Below the pieces are notes generated by a model, which worked only from the letters and a program-made list of their open reading frames with translations, did not search any database and was not told the origin of the DNA. A stretch of DNA of 64,000 nt from Epithemia pelagica (taxonomy: Eukaryota; Bacillariophyta; Bacillariophyceae; Surirellales; Surirellaceae), in the NCBI GenBank assembly GCA_946965045.2, contig OX337242.1, positions 2,604,001-2,668,000 of the forward strand, read 5' to 3'. A program made the translations under genes and the position numbers. Below, one piece after another: positions 53,943 to 64,000 of this stretch (positions are counted from its first letter, which is position 1; every line of letters begins with the position of its first letter).

Positions 53943-56501
53943 ATGACCATGACAACTGTTCCAATTGGAACAGCTCAAGATGCGCAAGCTGATGTTGATA
54001 ATGCCATCCATCGTCAGTTCAACTGGCAAGCCGAACTTTATTTCACAGACCTTGAAAACTTTGACAATCAAGCAATAGATCTGTTTCAATTCACTGATAA
54101 AAACCACTACCATTTTCGACGACAATCATCCAAATCAAAAAGTACTGAAGAACTGCCACATTTGGTTATCTTTGACAGAAAGAAATATCCTCCGAATGAT
54201 GACGGCATTAAGAGACTGTGCACAGCTCTAAAGATTGAGGGTATCAAATCAGGAACTAACCTTGTCTATCGCAGCCAAGCGCATGTTCTCTCTTGTTTCC
54301 GTTGTAGGAAACATGGTCCCCGACGTTCGAAAGTCATCCCATCTACCAACATCCCCGACCAACCAAATGGAAGCCCGATGGACAACAATGATACGGCACA
54401 GCCAGACAACATTCTATCAGACAAAACTTTCGACAATGACGGTGTCCGTCTTGGTATACGACCATACCGATACCACCGTGATCGGAGCATGAACCGTTGT
54501 GGTGGGAAATCATCTGTTCGGGGAACTTCGACAATGCGACCTGTTCATGCTGAAGAAACATGCAAAGTTGCACTGCGTCTTGGTGTGAAAGAGGGTCCTG
54601 ACGGGTACATATACCTCAAACAAGGGTGTGGACATCGACTTCATTCTTTCCACCCCAAACCACAAAAAGGTGATCTGTGTTTTGCTAAACGCCACATTTC
54701 CGACTCCACATACAAGCTCATCACCAGTGGTGCTAAAGTTTCTGTGGGCAATGGCTCTCTAAGATGCATTGTCTTAGAAAATCAAAGTGAGCTGATATCC
54801 CGTGGATCAATACAAAGAATTCGAATGGAGCCTGACTTCCTAACAAACAATGAGCAACGTGAGTCCACTGCTTCCCAGATGGTGCACTGGTTACGAAAGC
54901 ATGCAGCAGATCCAAATGTAGGATTGTGTTATTGCTTTCTCTCTTGCCGTCAAAGCAGATATCCCGGCTACCACCGACATCCCAAAGGAAGGCCTGGACA
55001 AACTGGAAGAATTCCTCTTGACAAAGTAGAGGAAAACATGGAATATGTGGATACTCTCGAGAATACCTATAGAACAGCTCAAAGTGTAGAACAATCACAA
55101 GAGCTCCCTTTGGACAACGATGCACTCAATCAGACATTGAACATGGCTCGAGAAATTCATAATGATTCATTGATTGATCTCGAAAGTCATAGAATTCTCC
55201 TGGGGGCAGGGTGGGTTGATGCTCAAGCCTTTGCCCAATTCCAAAGATTCCCCGAAGTTCTATTCATCGATTCCACCCATAAAACCAACAACGAAGCTCG
55301 TCCACTCCTCATGATTTGTGGCAGAGATCAGTCAGGGAAGGCATTTGTGGTTGCTCGAATATTTATGCCGAATGAGACCAGTGCATTTTACCGTTGGGTT
55401 TTCCTCAAGTGCCTGCCGTGTCTTCTTGGAGAAGCCAATCTAAAACGTGTGAAACTGGTAATCACTGATGGTGATGCCCAAGAGTTCGAAGCAGTTGAAG
55501 AGTCCTGCCTCCATTATCTGACGAATGCCTTCAGGGGGCGGTGTATGTACCATATTGTCCAAAAGACTTTTGAAAGAACTATCCCAAACTCAATTACATG
55601 TTCGCCACATGGTCTCTTTGTTCTCCAAGCTATTCGGACATGGATTTATACATGGGGTGACGGATCCTCATGTTCATCCGAGATACAATTTAGTCTCTCC
55701 AAAGATCTTTTGCTTAAGAAGATTGAATCGGACGAATTGTGTCATTCAATATCACCAGAGGGTCTGGCTCTCCTCGGAAAGTGGCTCGTAGAAAAAATTC
55801 TTCCAAATGAAAACACCTTTGCATTTTGGCGAAAGAGGTTCCATCGGTGTTTTGACGAGTACATGAACAATTCTGGTGAAGCCATGAATAGATCATGTAA
55901 ACATTCCGATGTTTCAACACGTCCAAATATGTCAATGGCATCATCTGCAAATGCTATGTTCACCCATTCAAGTTTGTCTGCAAAAGATCGACGCTGTGCA
56001 GCGCTTCGCCAGATGGTGGCGACTCCACTTTTCATCAAGGAAGGTTCATGTCACAACGTAGATATTCTTCAAAAATTATCCAACATGGCACGTCATATGC
56101 TTATACAGCAATATTCACAACGAAACAAGTATACTGTTCTCCGTCATTCAGAGAAAGTATGGTATATTCTCAGAAATTCTGTGTCACCATCTTCAGAATT
56201 CAAAACTAGAACAGTGGCTGGAATGGCTCCTCCCTCTTTCAAGACAGCTTGGCGTATGGAATTAAATAGTCAGGATATCTTGTGTTGCGAGTGTGGATAC
56301 AAACAGCGAAATGGAATACCGTGCCGCCATTTGTTCTGTGTTGAAGATGCATATGATTTGTCAGACATCTCAGTTCGATGGCAAATGGGGTACTCATATT
56401 ATGCATTTGTCTCTGAATATCCCTCCATTACAGAATCGTACTTACGTGGACATGACTCAGATCATGAGGGCATACGAATGAAGACTGATACATTTTATTA
56501 G
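53943..56501 (+). CDS. MULE transposase (852 aa)
   Basis: ATG 53943 lies about 190 bp from the left TIR. The N-terminal 330 residues contain a Cys-containing, probably DNA-binding region (SCFRCRKHG; the QGCGHRLHSF block). The MULE catalytic domain follows: EVLFIDSTHKTNNE (Asp about 443), VKLVITDGDAQEFEAV (Asp about 509), RGRCMYHIVQKTF, and NNSGEAMNRSCK (Glu about 646). A SWIM zinc finger (CCECGYKQRNGIPCRHLFCV, about 780-800) closes the domain. All three acidic residues and the SWIM ligands are present, and the frame has no stop. Length is usual for the family. The stop TAG 56499-56501 overlaps the stop of the convergent second gene. This copy could be active. Confidence 0.93.
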   Translation: MTMTTVPIGTAQDAQADVDNAIHRQFNWQAELYFTDLENFDNQAIDLFQFTDKNHYHFRRQSSKSKSTEELPHLVIFDRKKYPPNDDGIKRLCTALKIEGIKSGTNLVYRSQAHVLSCFRCRKHGPRRSKVIPSTNIPDQPNGSPMDNNDTAQPDNILSDKTFDNDGVRLGIRPYRYHRDRSMNRCGGKSSVRGTSTMRPVHAEETCKVALRLGVKEGPDGYIYLKQGCGHRLHSFHPKPQKGDLCFAKRHISDSTYKLITSGAKVSVGNGSLRCIVLENQSELISRGSIQRIRMEPDFLTNNEQRESTASQMVHWLRKHAADPNVGLCYCFLSCRQSRYPGYHRHPKGRPGQTGRIPLDKVEENMEYVDTLENTYRTAQSVEQSQELPLDNDALNQTLNMAREIHNDSLIDLESHRILLGAGWVDAQAFAQFQRFPEVLFIDSTHKTNNEARPLLMICGRDQSGKAFVVARIFMPNETSAFYRWVFLKCLPCLLGEANLKRVKLVITDGDAQEFEAVEESCLHYLTNAFRGRCMYHIVQKTFERTIPNSITCSPHGLFVLQAIRTWIYTWGDGSSCSSEIQFSLSKDLLLKKIESDELCHSISPEGLALLGKWLVEKILPNENTFAFWRKRFHRCFDEYMNNSGEAMNRSCKHSDVSTRPNMSMASSANAMFTHSSLSAKDRRCAALRQMVATPLFIKEGSCHNVDILQKLSNMARHMLIQQYSQRNKYTVLRHSEKVWYILRNSVSPSSEFKTRTVAGMAPPSFKTAWRMELNSQDILCCECGYKQRNGIPCRHLFCVEDAYDLSDISVRWQMGYSYYAFVSEYPSITESYLRGHDSDHEGIRMKTDTFY

Positions 56502-58750
56502 TTGAGTGCTTCTTGAATAGAATCCGATAAATATTTGGTTCTGGTAGAGTGTTCAAATTTTTCATCAATACGGGCATGTTTGATTCCTTTTGATATCACA
56601 GCCTCATGCTTCATGTAAATTTCATGTCCCAATTTGAATGTCGCATCATAGGGCCATCGTACAACTAGAGGTCCAACGGTGTAAACAGACATGCCATTTT
56701 TCTTCCATAACACAACACCACTCTTTGTGGGCTCGTACACAATTTGATCGGCCCATACAAGATCAGTGAATCTTTGTGCTTCTTTGTGTTGGGCTTGAAA
56801 TATGTTGCACACAATACTCTCTGCATTTCTTCGGGAACAAAATTTTCCTGACACATCTTCAACGGCCTTTGTGAAAGAATCAAGCAGTTGTTTTGTCCCT
56901 TGTTCCCCTTTCCTCAAACCATATTCACGGCTCAAGAATTGAAAACCACATGATTCATGAGTACCTTGTATTTCGAAAGAATACCACAACGGGACACACC
57001 CAACAATGGACATTGCATTTATCAGATGATTAGTTCCCACGACACCACATGAAGGCAAACTTCCCTTCAATCCCTTTATAGTCATGTTGTATAAGTTTGC
57101 CCTTGTTTTCTTGTTTGTTGGTGCATCGTCATATCCGAATGATTGAATGCAGACAAATACCATATGCCGTATCTGTTCCTTAAACTGCTCGAAGGATGGT
57201 AGATTTGTTTCAGAACTTGTTGTAAATCGTGTCCCAGGGATTGGTTTCTTTGAATTTTTATACGAACCATATATCTCGTGAACTCTTTCCAATAGGTTGT
57301 ATCCAAATTCCAATCCGGTCTGCTTCAGCACAGGTCGCTGTAATACTTCAATAAGCGCAGCGGTAGCAAAGAACGTTGTGAAGGAACACAATGCAAAAGA
57401 CCGGAAGATGCATATGACCTCCACAAAATCAAGATGGAATTGTTTGATCATTCGCAAACTGTAGTGAATAATGGGAGACACATAGATGGACGCCTCTAAA
57501 TGACATGGATACAGACTGTAACCAATTCCGCACCAAGCACCATCACTCTTGGTTGTCGTTGCAAATGTTAATGGGCCAGTGTTTTTTCTTGCATCGTCAA
57601 TAGATTCATACCTGTGCAATAGGAATCGGAGAGACGGACCAATGTCTTCGTTCTCCCTGTGCTCTGCATCCAATATGGACTTCCTTGTAGCGGCAATTAC
57701 TGAAATTCTCAAAGAACGCACACCACATGGAACAACCTTGGAAAGAATCACAACCTCTGGAAAATTAGGATCATTGAGATCATCATCGTGAAAGCCACAT
57801 TGTCCAACTTCTGCTGAATTTACGTCTGTCGCAGCTATCCGAATGTATTCAATTACATTCTCCTTATCGATTCGCTTTGCATACCTTTCCAGTCGCTGGG
57901 TCGAACGGCCATGCCAAACATGAGGACAGTTTTGTTTGATCATTTTTGTCATTGTACAAAGTACCTTGACCATTATAGGGTCCATTGTTCCATCCAACAT
58001 CGAAGGACGTGACAGTCTGTGATTGGCCTTATCACGAGAAAAGGCACGACCACCACCAAACCCGGCATCTTGCCAGAGATGTTGTCGTGGCATATGCGTT
58101 GATCTGTCACTAACCATCCCCTCTTTCTGCAGAAGTAACAGAGAAGAAAGATCCTGCCATGGTATACCAATCTCCTCTATGATCCGTGTTTCAATAAATT
58201 GGAAGTCGGCTGAATTGGGTGGGAAAGAATCTTGCTTTGGAAAAACTGAATGGACGGGGATGATACATTCTTCTGGGAACTTGAAATCAGGTGCATTTGC
58301 AGTGAAATGCCCATGCGGAATGTGAAGTGATTTGGCCACTGTGCAGACTGTGACTTCATCCAATGGTTGGTAAATAGAAACAATGGAACTCATGTAGTCC
58401 AATCTGGCATGGAAAAAAGGACCTTCGGACATCATCTGCTTTTGTAGCGATCTGGGAACATCCTTCCACTTTTTTGATGGAATTTCAAAAAGGAATGGAA
58501 GAGCCATATTATACTTCACTGATGCTTTCTGATCCATCTTGTGCTTCTTGGAAACGTGCTTAGGCTGACGTTCTGCATCAATAATCTCACGCGATGTGGA
58601 AGTACTTATGTCTCGTGGAACCGACTGGGTCTCGACAGGAACCTTATCAACACTCGACCAACTTGTGTCTCCATCAAGTAGATCAGCAATAACACGGAGA
58701 AGACCAGATACCTTCCAACAACGACCCTCATCAACGAGTAATCGATCCAT
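56498..58750 (-). CDS. Second MULE gene, unknown function (750 aa)
   Basis: Intact frame from ATG 58750 to TAA 56500-56498, overlapping the transposase stop tail to tail. I recognise no domain. The N-terminus has a basic stretch (RQPKHVSKKHKMDQK); the middle has hydrophobic and aromatic segments (FRSFALCSFTTFFATAALIE) and Cys/His residues spread along the chain (CPHVWHGRS; GQCGFHDDD). It lies wholly inside the TIRs, and its only upstream sequence is the 180 bp repeat array beginning 4 bp before the ATG. In maize MuDR the transposase and a second gene (mudrB) are also convergent; that is an analogy of layout only. A role in integration, regulation or target choice is possible. Confidence 0.82.
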   Translation of the reverse strand: MDRLLVDEGRCWKVSGLLRVIADLLDGDTSWSSVDKVPVETQSVPRDISTSTSREIIDAERQPKHVSKKHKMDQKASVKYNMALPFLFEIPSKKWKDVPRSLQKQMMSEGPFFHARLDYMSSIVSIYQPLDEVTVCTVAKSLHIPHGHFTANAPDFKFPEECIIPVHSVFPKQDSFPPNSADFQFIETRIIEEIGIPWQDLSSLLLLQKEGMVSDRSTHMPRQHLWQDAGFGGGRAFSRDKANHRLSRPSMLDGTMDPIMVKVLCTMTKMIKQNCPHVWHGRSTQRLERYAKRIDKENVIEYIRIAATDVNSAEVGQCGFHDDDLNDPNFPEVVILSKVVPCGVRSLRISVIAATRKSILDAEHRENEDIGPSLRFLLHRYESIDDARKNTGPLTFATTTKSDGAWCGIGYSLYPCHLEASIYVSPIIHYSLRMIKQFHLDFVEVICIFRSFALCSFTTFFATAALIEVLQRPVLKQTGLEFGYNLLERVHEIYGSYKNSKKPIPGTRFTTSSETNLPSFEQFKEQIRHMVFVCIQSFGYDDAPTNKKTRANLYNMTIKGLKGSLPSCGVVGTNHLINAMSIVGCVPLWYSFEIQGTHESCGFQFLSREYGLRKGEQGTKQLLDSFTKAVEDVSGKFCSRRNAESIVCNIFQAQHKEAQRFTDLVWADQIVYEPTKSGVVLWKKNGMSVYTVGPLVVRWPYDATFKLGHEIYMKHEAVISKGIKHARIDEKFEHSTRTKYLSDSIQEALN

Positions 58751-58754
58751 TTCA

Positions 58755-61700
58755 GAGAGTCACTGTTCGGACCCAATATACTGTCCCAATGGACTAGTAT
58801 AGGGTCCTTTGAGATGAGGATCGAGCCAGGCCAAGCAACCAATCACCAGAAATCAAGAATCAACCTCAGTCAACCTCAGTGAATGGTGCCCACTGGTCCA
58901 GATGGCAGCTGTAACCCAAAAGAGGACAAGAAAATTTTTCAGCCGAGAGTCACTGTTCGGACCCAATTTACTGTCCCAATAGACTAGTATAGGGTCCTTT
59001 GAGATGAGGATCAAGCCAGATCAAGCAACCAATCACCAGAAATCAAGAATCAACCTCAGTCAATGGTTCCCACTGGTCCAGATGGCAGCTGTAACCCAAA
59101 AGAGGACGAGAAAATTTTTCAGCCGAGAGTCACAGTTCGGACCCAATATACTGTCCCAATAGACTAGTATAGGGTCCTTTGAGATGAGGATCAAGCCAGG
59201 TCAAGCAACCAATCACCAGAAATCAAGAATCAACCACAGTCAATGGTGCCCACTGGTCCAGATGGCAGCTGTAACCCAAAAGAGGACAAGAAAATTTTTC
59301 AGCCGAGAGTCACTGTTCGGACCCAATATACTGTCCCAATAGACTAGTATAGGGTCCTTTGAGATGAGGATCAAGCCAGATCAAGCAACCAATCACCAGA
59401 AATCAAGAATCAACCACAGTCGATGGTTCCCACTGGTCCAGATGGCAGCTGCAACCCAAAAGAGGACGAGAAAATTTTTCAGCCGAGAGTCACTGTTCGG
59501 ACCCAATATACTGTCCCAATAGACTAGTATAGGGTCCTTTGAGATGAGGATCAAGCCAGATCAAGCAACTAATCACCAGAAATCAACAATCAACCTCAGT
59601 CAATGATGCCCACTGGTCCAGATGGCAGCTGCAACCCAAAAGAGGACGAGAAAATTTTTCAGCCGAGAGTCACTATTCGGACCCAATATACTGTCCCAAT
59701 AGACTAGTATGGGGTCCTTTGAGATGAGGATCGAGCCAGGCCAAACAACCAATCACCAGAAATCAAGAATCAACCTCAGTCAATGGTGCCCACTGGTCCA
59801 CATAGCAGCTGCAACCCAGAAGAGGACGAGAAAATTTTTCAGCCAAGAATCACTGTTCGGACCCATTATACTGTCCCAATAGACTAGTAGAGGGTCCTTT
59901 GAGATGAGGATCAAGCCAGATCAAGCAACTAATCACCAGAAATCAAGAATCAACCTCAGTCAATGGTGCCCACTGGTCCAGATGGCAGCTGTAACCCAAA
60001 AGAGGACGAGAAAATTTTTCAGCCGAGAGTCACTATTCGGACCCAATTTACTGTCCCAATAGACTAGTATAGGGTCCTTTTAGATGAGGATCAAGCCAGG
60101 TCAAGCAACCAATCACCAGAAATCAAGAATCAACCACAGTCAATGGTGCCCACTGGTCCAGATGGCAGCTGCAACCCAAAAGAGGACGAGAAAATTTTTC
60201 AGCCGAGAGTCACTGTTCGGACCCAATATACTGTCCCAATAGACTAGTATAGGGTCCTTTGAGATGAGGATCAAGCCAGATCAAGCAACCAATCACCAGA
60301 AATCAAGAATCAACCACAGTCAATGGTTCCCACTGGTCCAGATGGCAGCTGCAACCCAAAAGAGGACGAGAAAATTTTTCAGCCGAGAGTCACTATTCGG
60401 ACCCAATTTACTGTCCCAATAGACTAGTATAGGGTCCTTTTAGATGAGGATCAAGCCAGGTCAAGCAACCAATCACCAGAAATCAAGAATCAACCACAGT
60501 CAATGGTGCCCACTGGTCCAGATGGCAGCTGCAACCCAAAAGAGGACGAGAAAATTTTTCAGCCGAGAGTCACTGTTCGGACCCAATATACTGTCCCAAT
60601 AGACTAGTATAGGGTCCTTTGAGATGAGGATCAAGCCAGATCAAGCAACCAATCACCAGAAATCAAGAATCAACCACAGTCGATGGTTCCCACTGGTCCA
60701 GATGGCAGCTGCAACCCAAAAGAGGACGAGAAAATTTTTCAGCCGAGAGTCACTGTTCGGACCCAATATACTGTCCCAATAGACTAGTATAGGGTCCTTT
60801 GAGATGAGGATCAAGCCAGATCAAGCAACTAATCACCAGAAATCAACAATCAACCTCAGTCAATGATGCCCACTGGTCCAGATGGCAGCTGCAACCCAAA
60901 AGAGGACGAGAAAATTTTTCAGCCGAGAGTCACTATTCGGACCCAATATACTGTCCCAATAGACTAGTATAGGGTCCTTTGAGATGAGGATCGAGCCAGG
61001 CCAAACAACCAATCACCAGAAATCAAGAATCAACCTCAGTCAATGGTGCCCACTGGTCCAGATAGCAGCTGCAACCCAGAAGAGGACGAGAAAATTTTTC
61101 AGCCAAGAATCACTGTTCGGACCCATTATACTGTCCCAATAGACTAGTATAGGGTCCTTTGAGACAAGGATCAAGCCAGGTCAAGCAACCAATCACCAGA
61201 AATCAAGAATCAACCTCAGTCAATGGTGCCCACTGGTCCAGATGGCAGCTGTAACCCAAAAGAGGACGAGAAAATTTTTCAGCCGAGAGTCACTGTTCGG
61301 ACCCAATATACTGTCCCAATAGACTAGTATAGGGTCCTTTGAGATGAGGATCAAGCCAGATCAAGCAACCAATCACCAGAAATCAAGAATCAACCACAGT
61401 CGATGGTTCCCACTGGTCCAGATGGCAGCTGCAACCCAAAAGAGGACGAGAAAATTTTTCAGCCGAGAGTCACTGTTCGGACCCAATATACTGTCCCAAT
61501 AGACTAGTATAGGGTCCTTTGAGATGAGGATCAAGCCAGATCAAGCAACTAATCACCAGAAATCAACAATCAACCTCAGTCAATGATGCCCACTGGTCCA
61601 GATAGCAGCTGCAACCCAAAAGAGGACGAGAAAATTTTTCAGCCGAGAGTCACTATTCGGACCCAATATACTGTCCCAATAGACTAGTATGGGGTCCTTT

Positions 61701-62970
61701 GAGATGAGGATCGAGCCAGGCCAAACAACCAATCACCAGAAATCAAGAATCAACCTCAGTCAATGGTGCCCACTGGTCCAGATAGCAGCTGCAACCCAGA
61801 AGAGGACGAGAAAATTTTTCAGCCAAGAATCACTGTTCGGACCCAATATACTGTCCCAATAGACTAGTATAGGGTCCTTTGAGATGAGGATCAAGCCAGA
61901 TCAAGCAACCAATCACCAGAAATCAAGAATCAACCACAGTCAATGGTTCCCACTGGTCCAGATGGCAGCTGCAACCCAAAAGAGGACGAGAAAATTTTTC
62001 AGCCGAGAGTCACTATTCGGACCCAATATACTGTCCCAATAGACTAGTATAGGGTCCTTTGAGATGAGGATCAAGCCAGGTCAAGCAACCAATCACCAGA
62101 AATCAACAATCAACCTCAGTCAATGGTGCCCACTGGTCCAGATGGCAGCTGTAACCCAAAAGAGGGCGAGAAAATTTTTCAGCCGAGAGTCACTGTTCGG
62201 ACCCAATATACTGTCCCAATAGACTAGTATAGGGTCCTTTGAGATGAGGATCAAGCCAGGTCAAGCAACCAATCACCAGAAATCAACAATCAACCTCAGT
62301 CAATGGTGCCCACTGGTCCAGATGGCAGCTGCAACCCAAAAGAGGACGAGAAAATTTTTCAGCCGAGAGTCACTGTTCGGACCCAATATACTGTCCCAAT
62401 AGACTAGTATAGGGTCCTTTGAGATGAGGATCAAGCCAGATCAAGCAACTAATCACCAGAAATCAACAATCAACCTCAGTCAATGGTGCCCACTGGTCCA
62501 GATGGCAGCTGCAACCCAAAAGAGGACGAGAAAATTTTTCAGCCGAGAGTCACTATTCGGACCCAATATACTGTCCCAATAGACTAGTATGGGGTCCTTT
62601 GAGATGAGGATCGAGCCAGGCCAAACAACCAATCACCAGAAATCAACAATCAACCTCAGTCAATGGTGCCCACTGGTCCAGATAGCAGCTGCAACCCAGA
62701 AGAGGACGAGAAAATTTTTCAGCCAAGAATCACTGTTCGGACCCAATATACTGTCCCAATAGACTAGTATAGGGTCCTTTGAGACAAGGATCAAGCCAGG
62801 TCAAGCAACCAATCACCAGAAATCAACAATCAACCTCAGTCAATGGTGCCCACTGGTCCAGATGGCAGCTGTAACCCAAAAGAGGACGAGAAAATTTTTC
62901 AGCCGAGAGTCACTATTCGGACCCAATATACTGTCCCAATAGACTAGTATAGAGTCCTTTGAGACAAGGA
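58755..62970. repeat. Satellite array, 180 bp unit, about 23 copies
   Basis: Units start GAGAGTCACTGTTCGGACCC at 58755, 58945, then every 180 bp exactly to 62905. The first unit is 190 bp because a CAACCTCAGT decamer is doubled; the last is partial and ends near 62970. Variants form larger blocks, for example a run marked GATGGTTCC, then GATGATGCC with CAACAAT, then GGCCAAACAACC, at 59341, 60601 and 61321. It lies wholly inside the MULE and forms the 5' flank of its second gene. Confidence 0.97.
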
Positions 62971-63369
62971 TCTGACAGAATCAAGCAAAAAGCAACAACC
63001 AAATGATCCTTCGAATGAGTTGCTTGTTGAAGCCAACACAAATTCAAAGTCAATGAAAAAAGAGTTGCTGGAAAGAGATTGCCCTTGCAAGTAGAGCAAT
63101 GAGTGCCTTTGAGCGTTATGCAAAGCTATTCAAATATTCGATCATTCCAAAAGACTTATCTTACAAGACTGTTTTAGCAACAAGATCGACAAAACTGTCC
63201 ATTGTCCATTGTTATGCTGCACTGCACCCATTCAATTTTTGGTGGGTGGGAAGTTTCGAGTGGCAGTTGGTGGTGAGGAAAAATGGGGACGCCAGCCAAG
63301 CCAACACTCGATGAAATTTTTCCTCTTGTGGGAAAGGAAATTTGGTGCGAAAGACAGACTTGGGGAAGG
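62971..63369. other. MULE right subterminal region
   Basis: About 400 bp between the array and the right TIR. No gene is supported; a short plus-strand frame at 63099-63314 has no motifs. Confidence 0.5.
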
Positions 63370-63409
63370 ACGACTGTCAGACGATTTAGAGGTGGTCACC
63401 GATACAGAG
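63370..63409 (-). repeat. Right TIR of the MULE
   Basis: Inverted copy of 53712-53751 with two mismatches, directly followed by CCAATAAGGCC of duplication copy B. Confidence 0.93.
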
Positions 63410-63761
63410 CCAATAAGGCCATAACCCAGCCAGATTCTTTCCCTGTTCCCTCCTGTTGCCTCAAGAGAGCATTTATGTAAAACTGACAGTTCGCATAGAT
63501 TTTCTTCGGATCATTATTATTTGGCCATAAGAAGAAAATGGCCTGATATTCGCATTTAAGCCTGATTAATCATGATAATTGGTAGCGAATTGTCCGTTCG
63601 TATACTACGTCGCGCATGGTTGGGGAAGCGAGAGTCCAACCAAAACAACGATCAGCCACACACCAAGAAAAAAAGAGAGGCAATCATTTTGGATATCATA
63701 AAACCCAAATCCAACAAACTCACTCACTCGCTCACTTTCATTACCAAAAGCCCAAGTCAAA
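63410..63761 (+). repeat. Segmental duplication copy B, promoter part
   Basis: Matches 40116-40470 with scattered substitutions. This is the proximal promoter and 5' UTR of the gene at 63762. The MULE insertion lies about 350 bp upstream of the ATG. Confidence 0.9.
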
Positions 63762-64000
63762 ATGTTGATGCACCAACGTTCTGCCTGCGCCATGGCCGAA
63801 GCCATTGCCGCCAAGGAGGCCCGTCGCAAGGCCTTGCGCGAAAAGAAGCAACGCATGCTGGAAGAAGGCAGCGTCGGTGACATTACCACCTCCTCCGGAT
63901 ACTCGGACAGTGCCGCCAATAGCTTGTCGGTTCCCTCGCATGTCGGTGTCTCTTGCAAACCGTCCTTGACACCCTCCACTTCTTCGTCGTCTTCGTCGTC
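63762..64000 (+). CDS. Coiled-coil protein gene (copy B), 5' part, cut by the window edge
   Basis: ATG 63762 starts MLMHQRSACAMAEAIAAKEA, one residue different from copy A (Asn4 to His). The basic helix and Ser-rich linker follow. The insertion site of the Copia element in copy A is seen here as an uninterrupted TCGTCGTCTTCG run close to 63985, so this copy is probably the functional one, unless the MULE in its upstream region silences it. The rest of the coding region (coiled coil and acidic tail, about 195 codons by comparison) lies beyond the edge. Confidence 0.85.
   Translation, partial: MLMHQRSACAMAEAIAAKEARRKALREKKQRMLEEGSVGDITTSSGYSDSAANSLSVPSHVGVSCKPSLTPSTSSSSSS

Larger units (their letters stand above)
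53712..63409. mobile_element. 9.7 kb Mutator-like element (MULE) with two convergent genes and an internal satellite
   Basis: 40 bp terminal inverted repeats (53712-53751; 63370-63409) differ at two positions; the core is GTATCGGTGACCACCTCTAA. It encodes a MULE transposase and a convergent second gene, followed by a 4.2 kb tandem repeat array. The site without the element is seen in copy A at 40111-40120. No 9 bp target duplication is visible: the flanks are CCAAGATTC and CCAATAAGG. The site was therefore altered after insertion, or insertion was unusual. Confidence 0.92.

Noticed and set aside
58755-62970. CRISPR array
   Set aside because: Units are 180 bp and nearly identical over their whole length, without unique spacers, and the setting is eukaryotic transposon DNA.

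Overview
The window looks like nuclear DNA of a pennate diatom or a close stramenopile relative. Three things point there. Several Ty1/Copia elements resemble diatom lineages. A cyclophilin carries a bipartite plastid presequence with the diatom-type AFAP cleavage motif. A von Willebrand A/alpha-kinase gene sits among short-intron GT-AG genes. This is a phenotype-level inference; no rRNA, tRNA, CRISPR or bacterial operon features were seen.

Layout. 1-2438: 3' end of a decayed Copia element (pol fragment plus LTR). 2439-9553: a gene-dense putative DNA transposon with an unrecognised plus-strand gene (3320-4825) convergent with a split DDE-transposase-like gene (8831 to 4972). 9554-10586: two-exon plastid cyclophilin. 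11543-16507: a multi-pass membrane protein pseudogene broken by a 1.73 kb TIR element and five nonsense codons. 17817-25363: two divergent secreted beta-helix paralogues, one split in its signal peptide by a complete 5.4 kb Copia element (18643-24043). 25629-31200: an EF-hand pseudogene, an intact VWA/alpha-kinase gene and an orphan first exon. 31926-39906: a 1075 bp tandem duplication running into a second Copia element.

From 40026 on, the window appears to contain a tandem segmental duplication. Copy A (from 40026) and copy B (from 53621) share promoter and 5' coding sequence of a coiled-coil gene. Copy A carries a 7.4 kb Copia insertion (40700-48125, 5 bp TSD, almost identical LTRs). Copy B carries a 9.7 kb Mutator-like element (53712-63409). 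Each copy therefore shows roughly what the other looked like before insertion. Between them lie a ribosomal protein eS12 5' fragment and two related TIR elements.

The Mutator-like element is the most distinctive object. It has 40 bp TIRs, a SWIM/DDE transposase, and a convergent second gene of unknown function whose stop codon overlaps the transposase stop. It also holds a 4.2 kb array of about 23 copies of a 180 bp repeat starting 4 bp upstream of the second gene's ATG.

Host genes and mobile elements do not form pathways here. The main story is insertion, capture and decay: four host genes are interrupted or relics, and both recent Copia insertions carry defective coding regions, which suggests mobilisation in trans.
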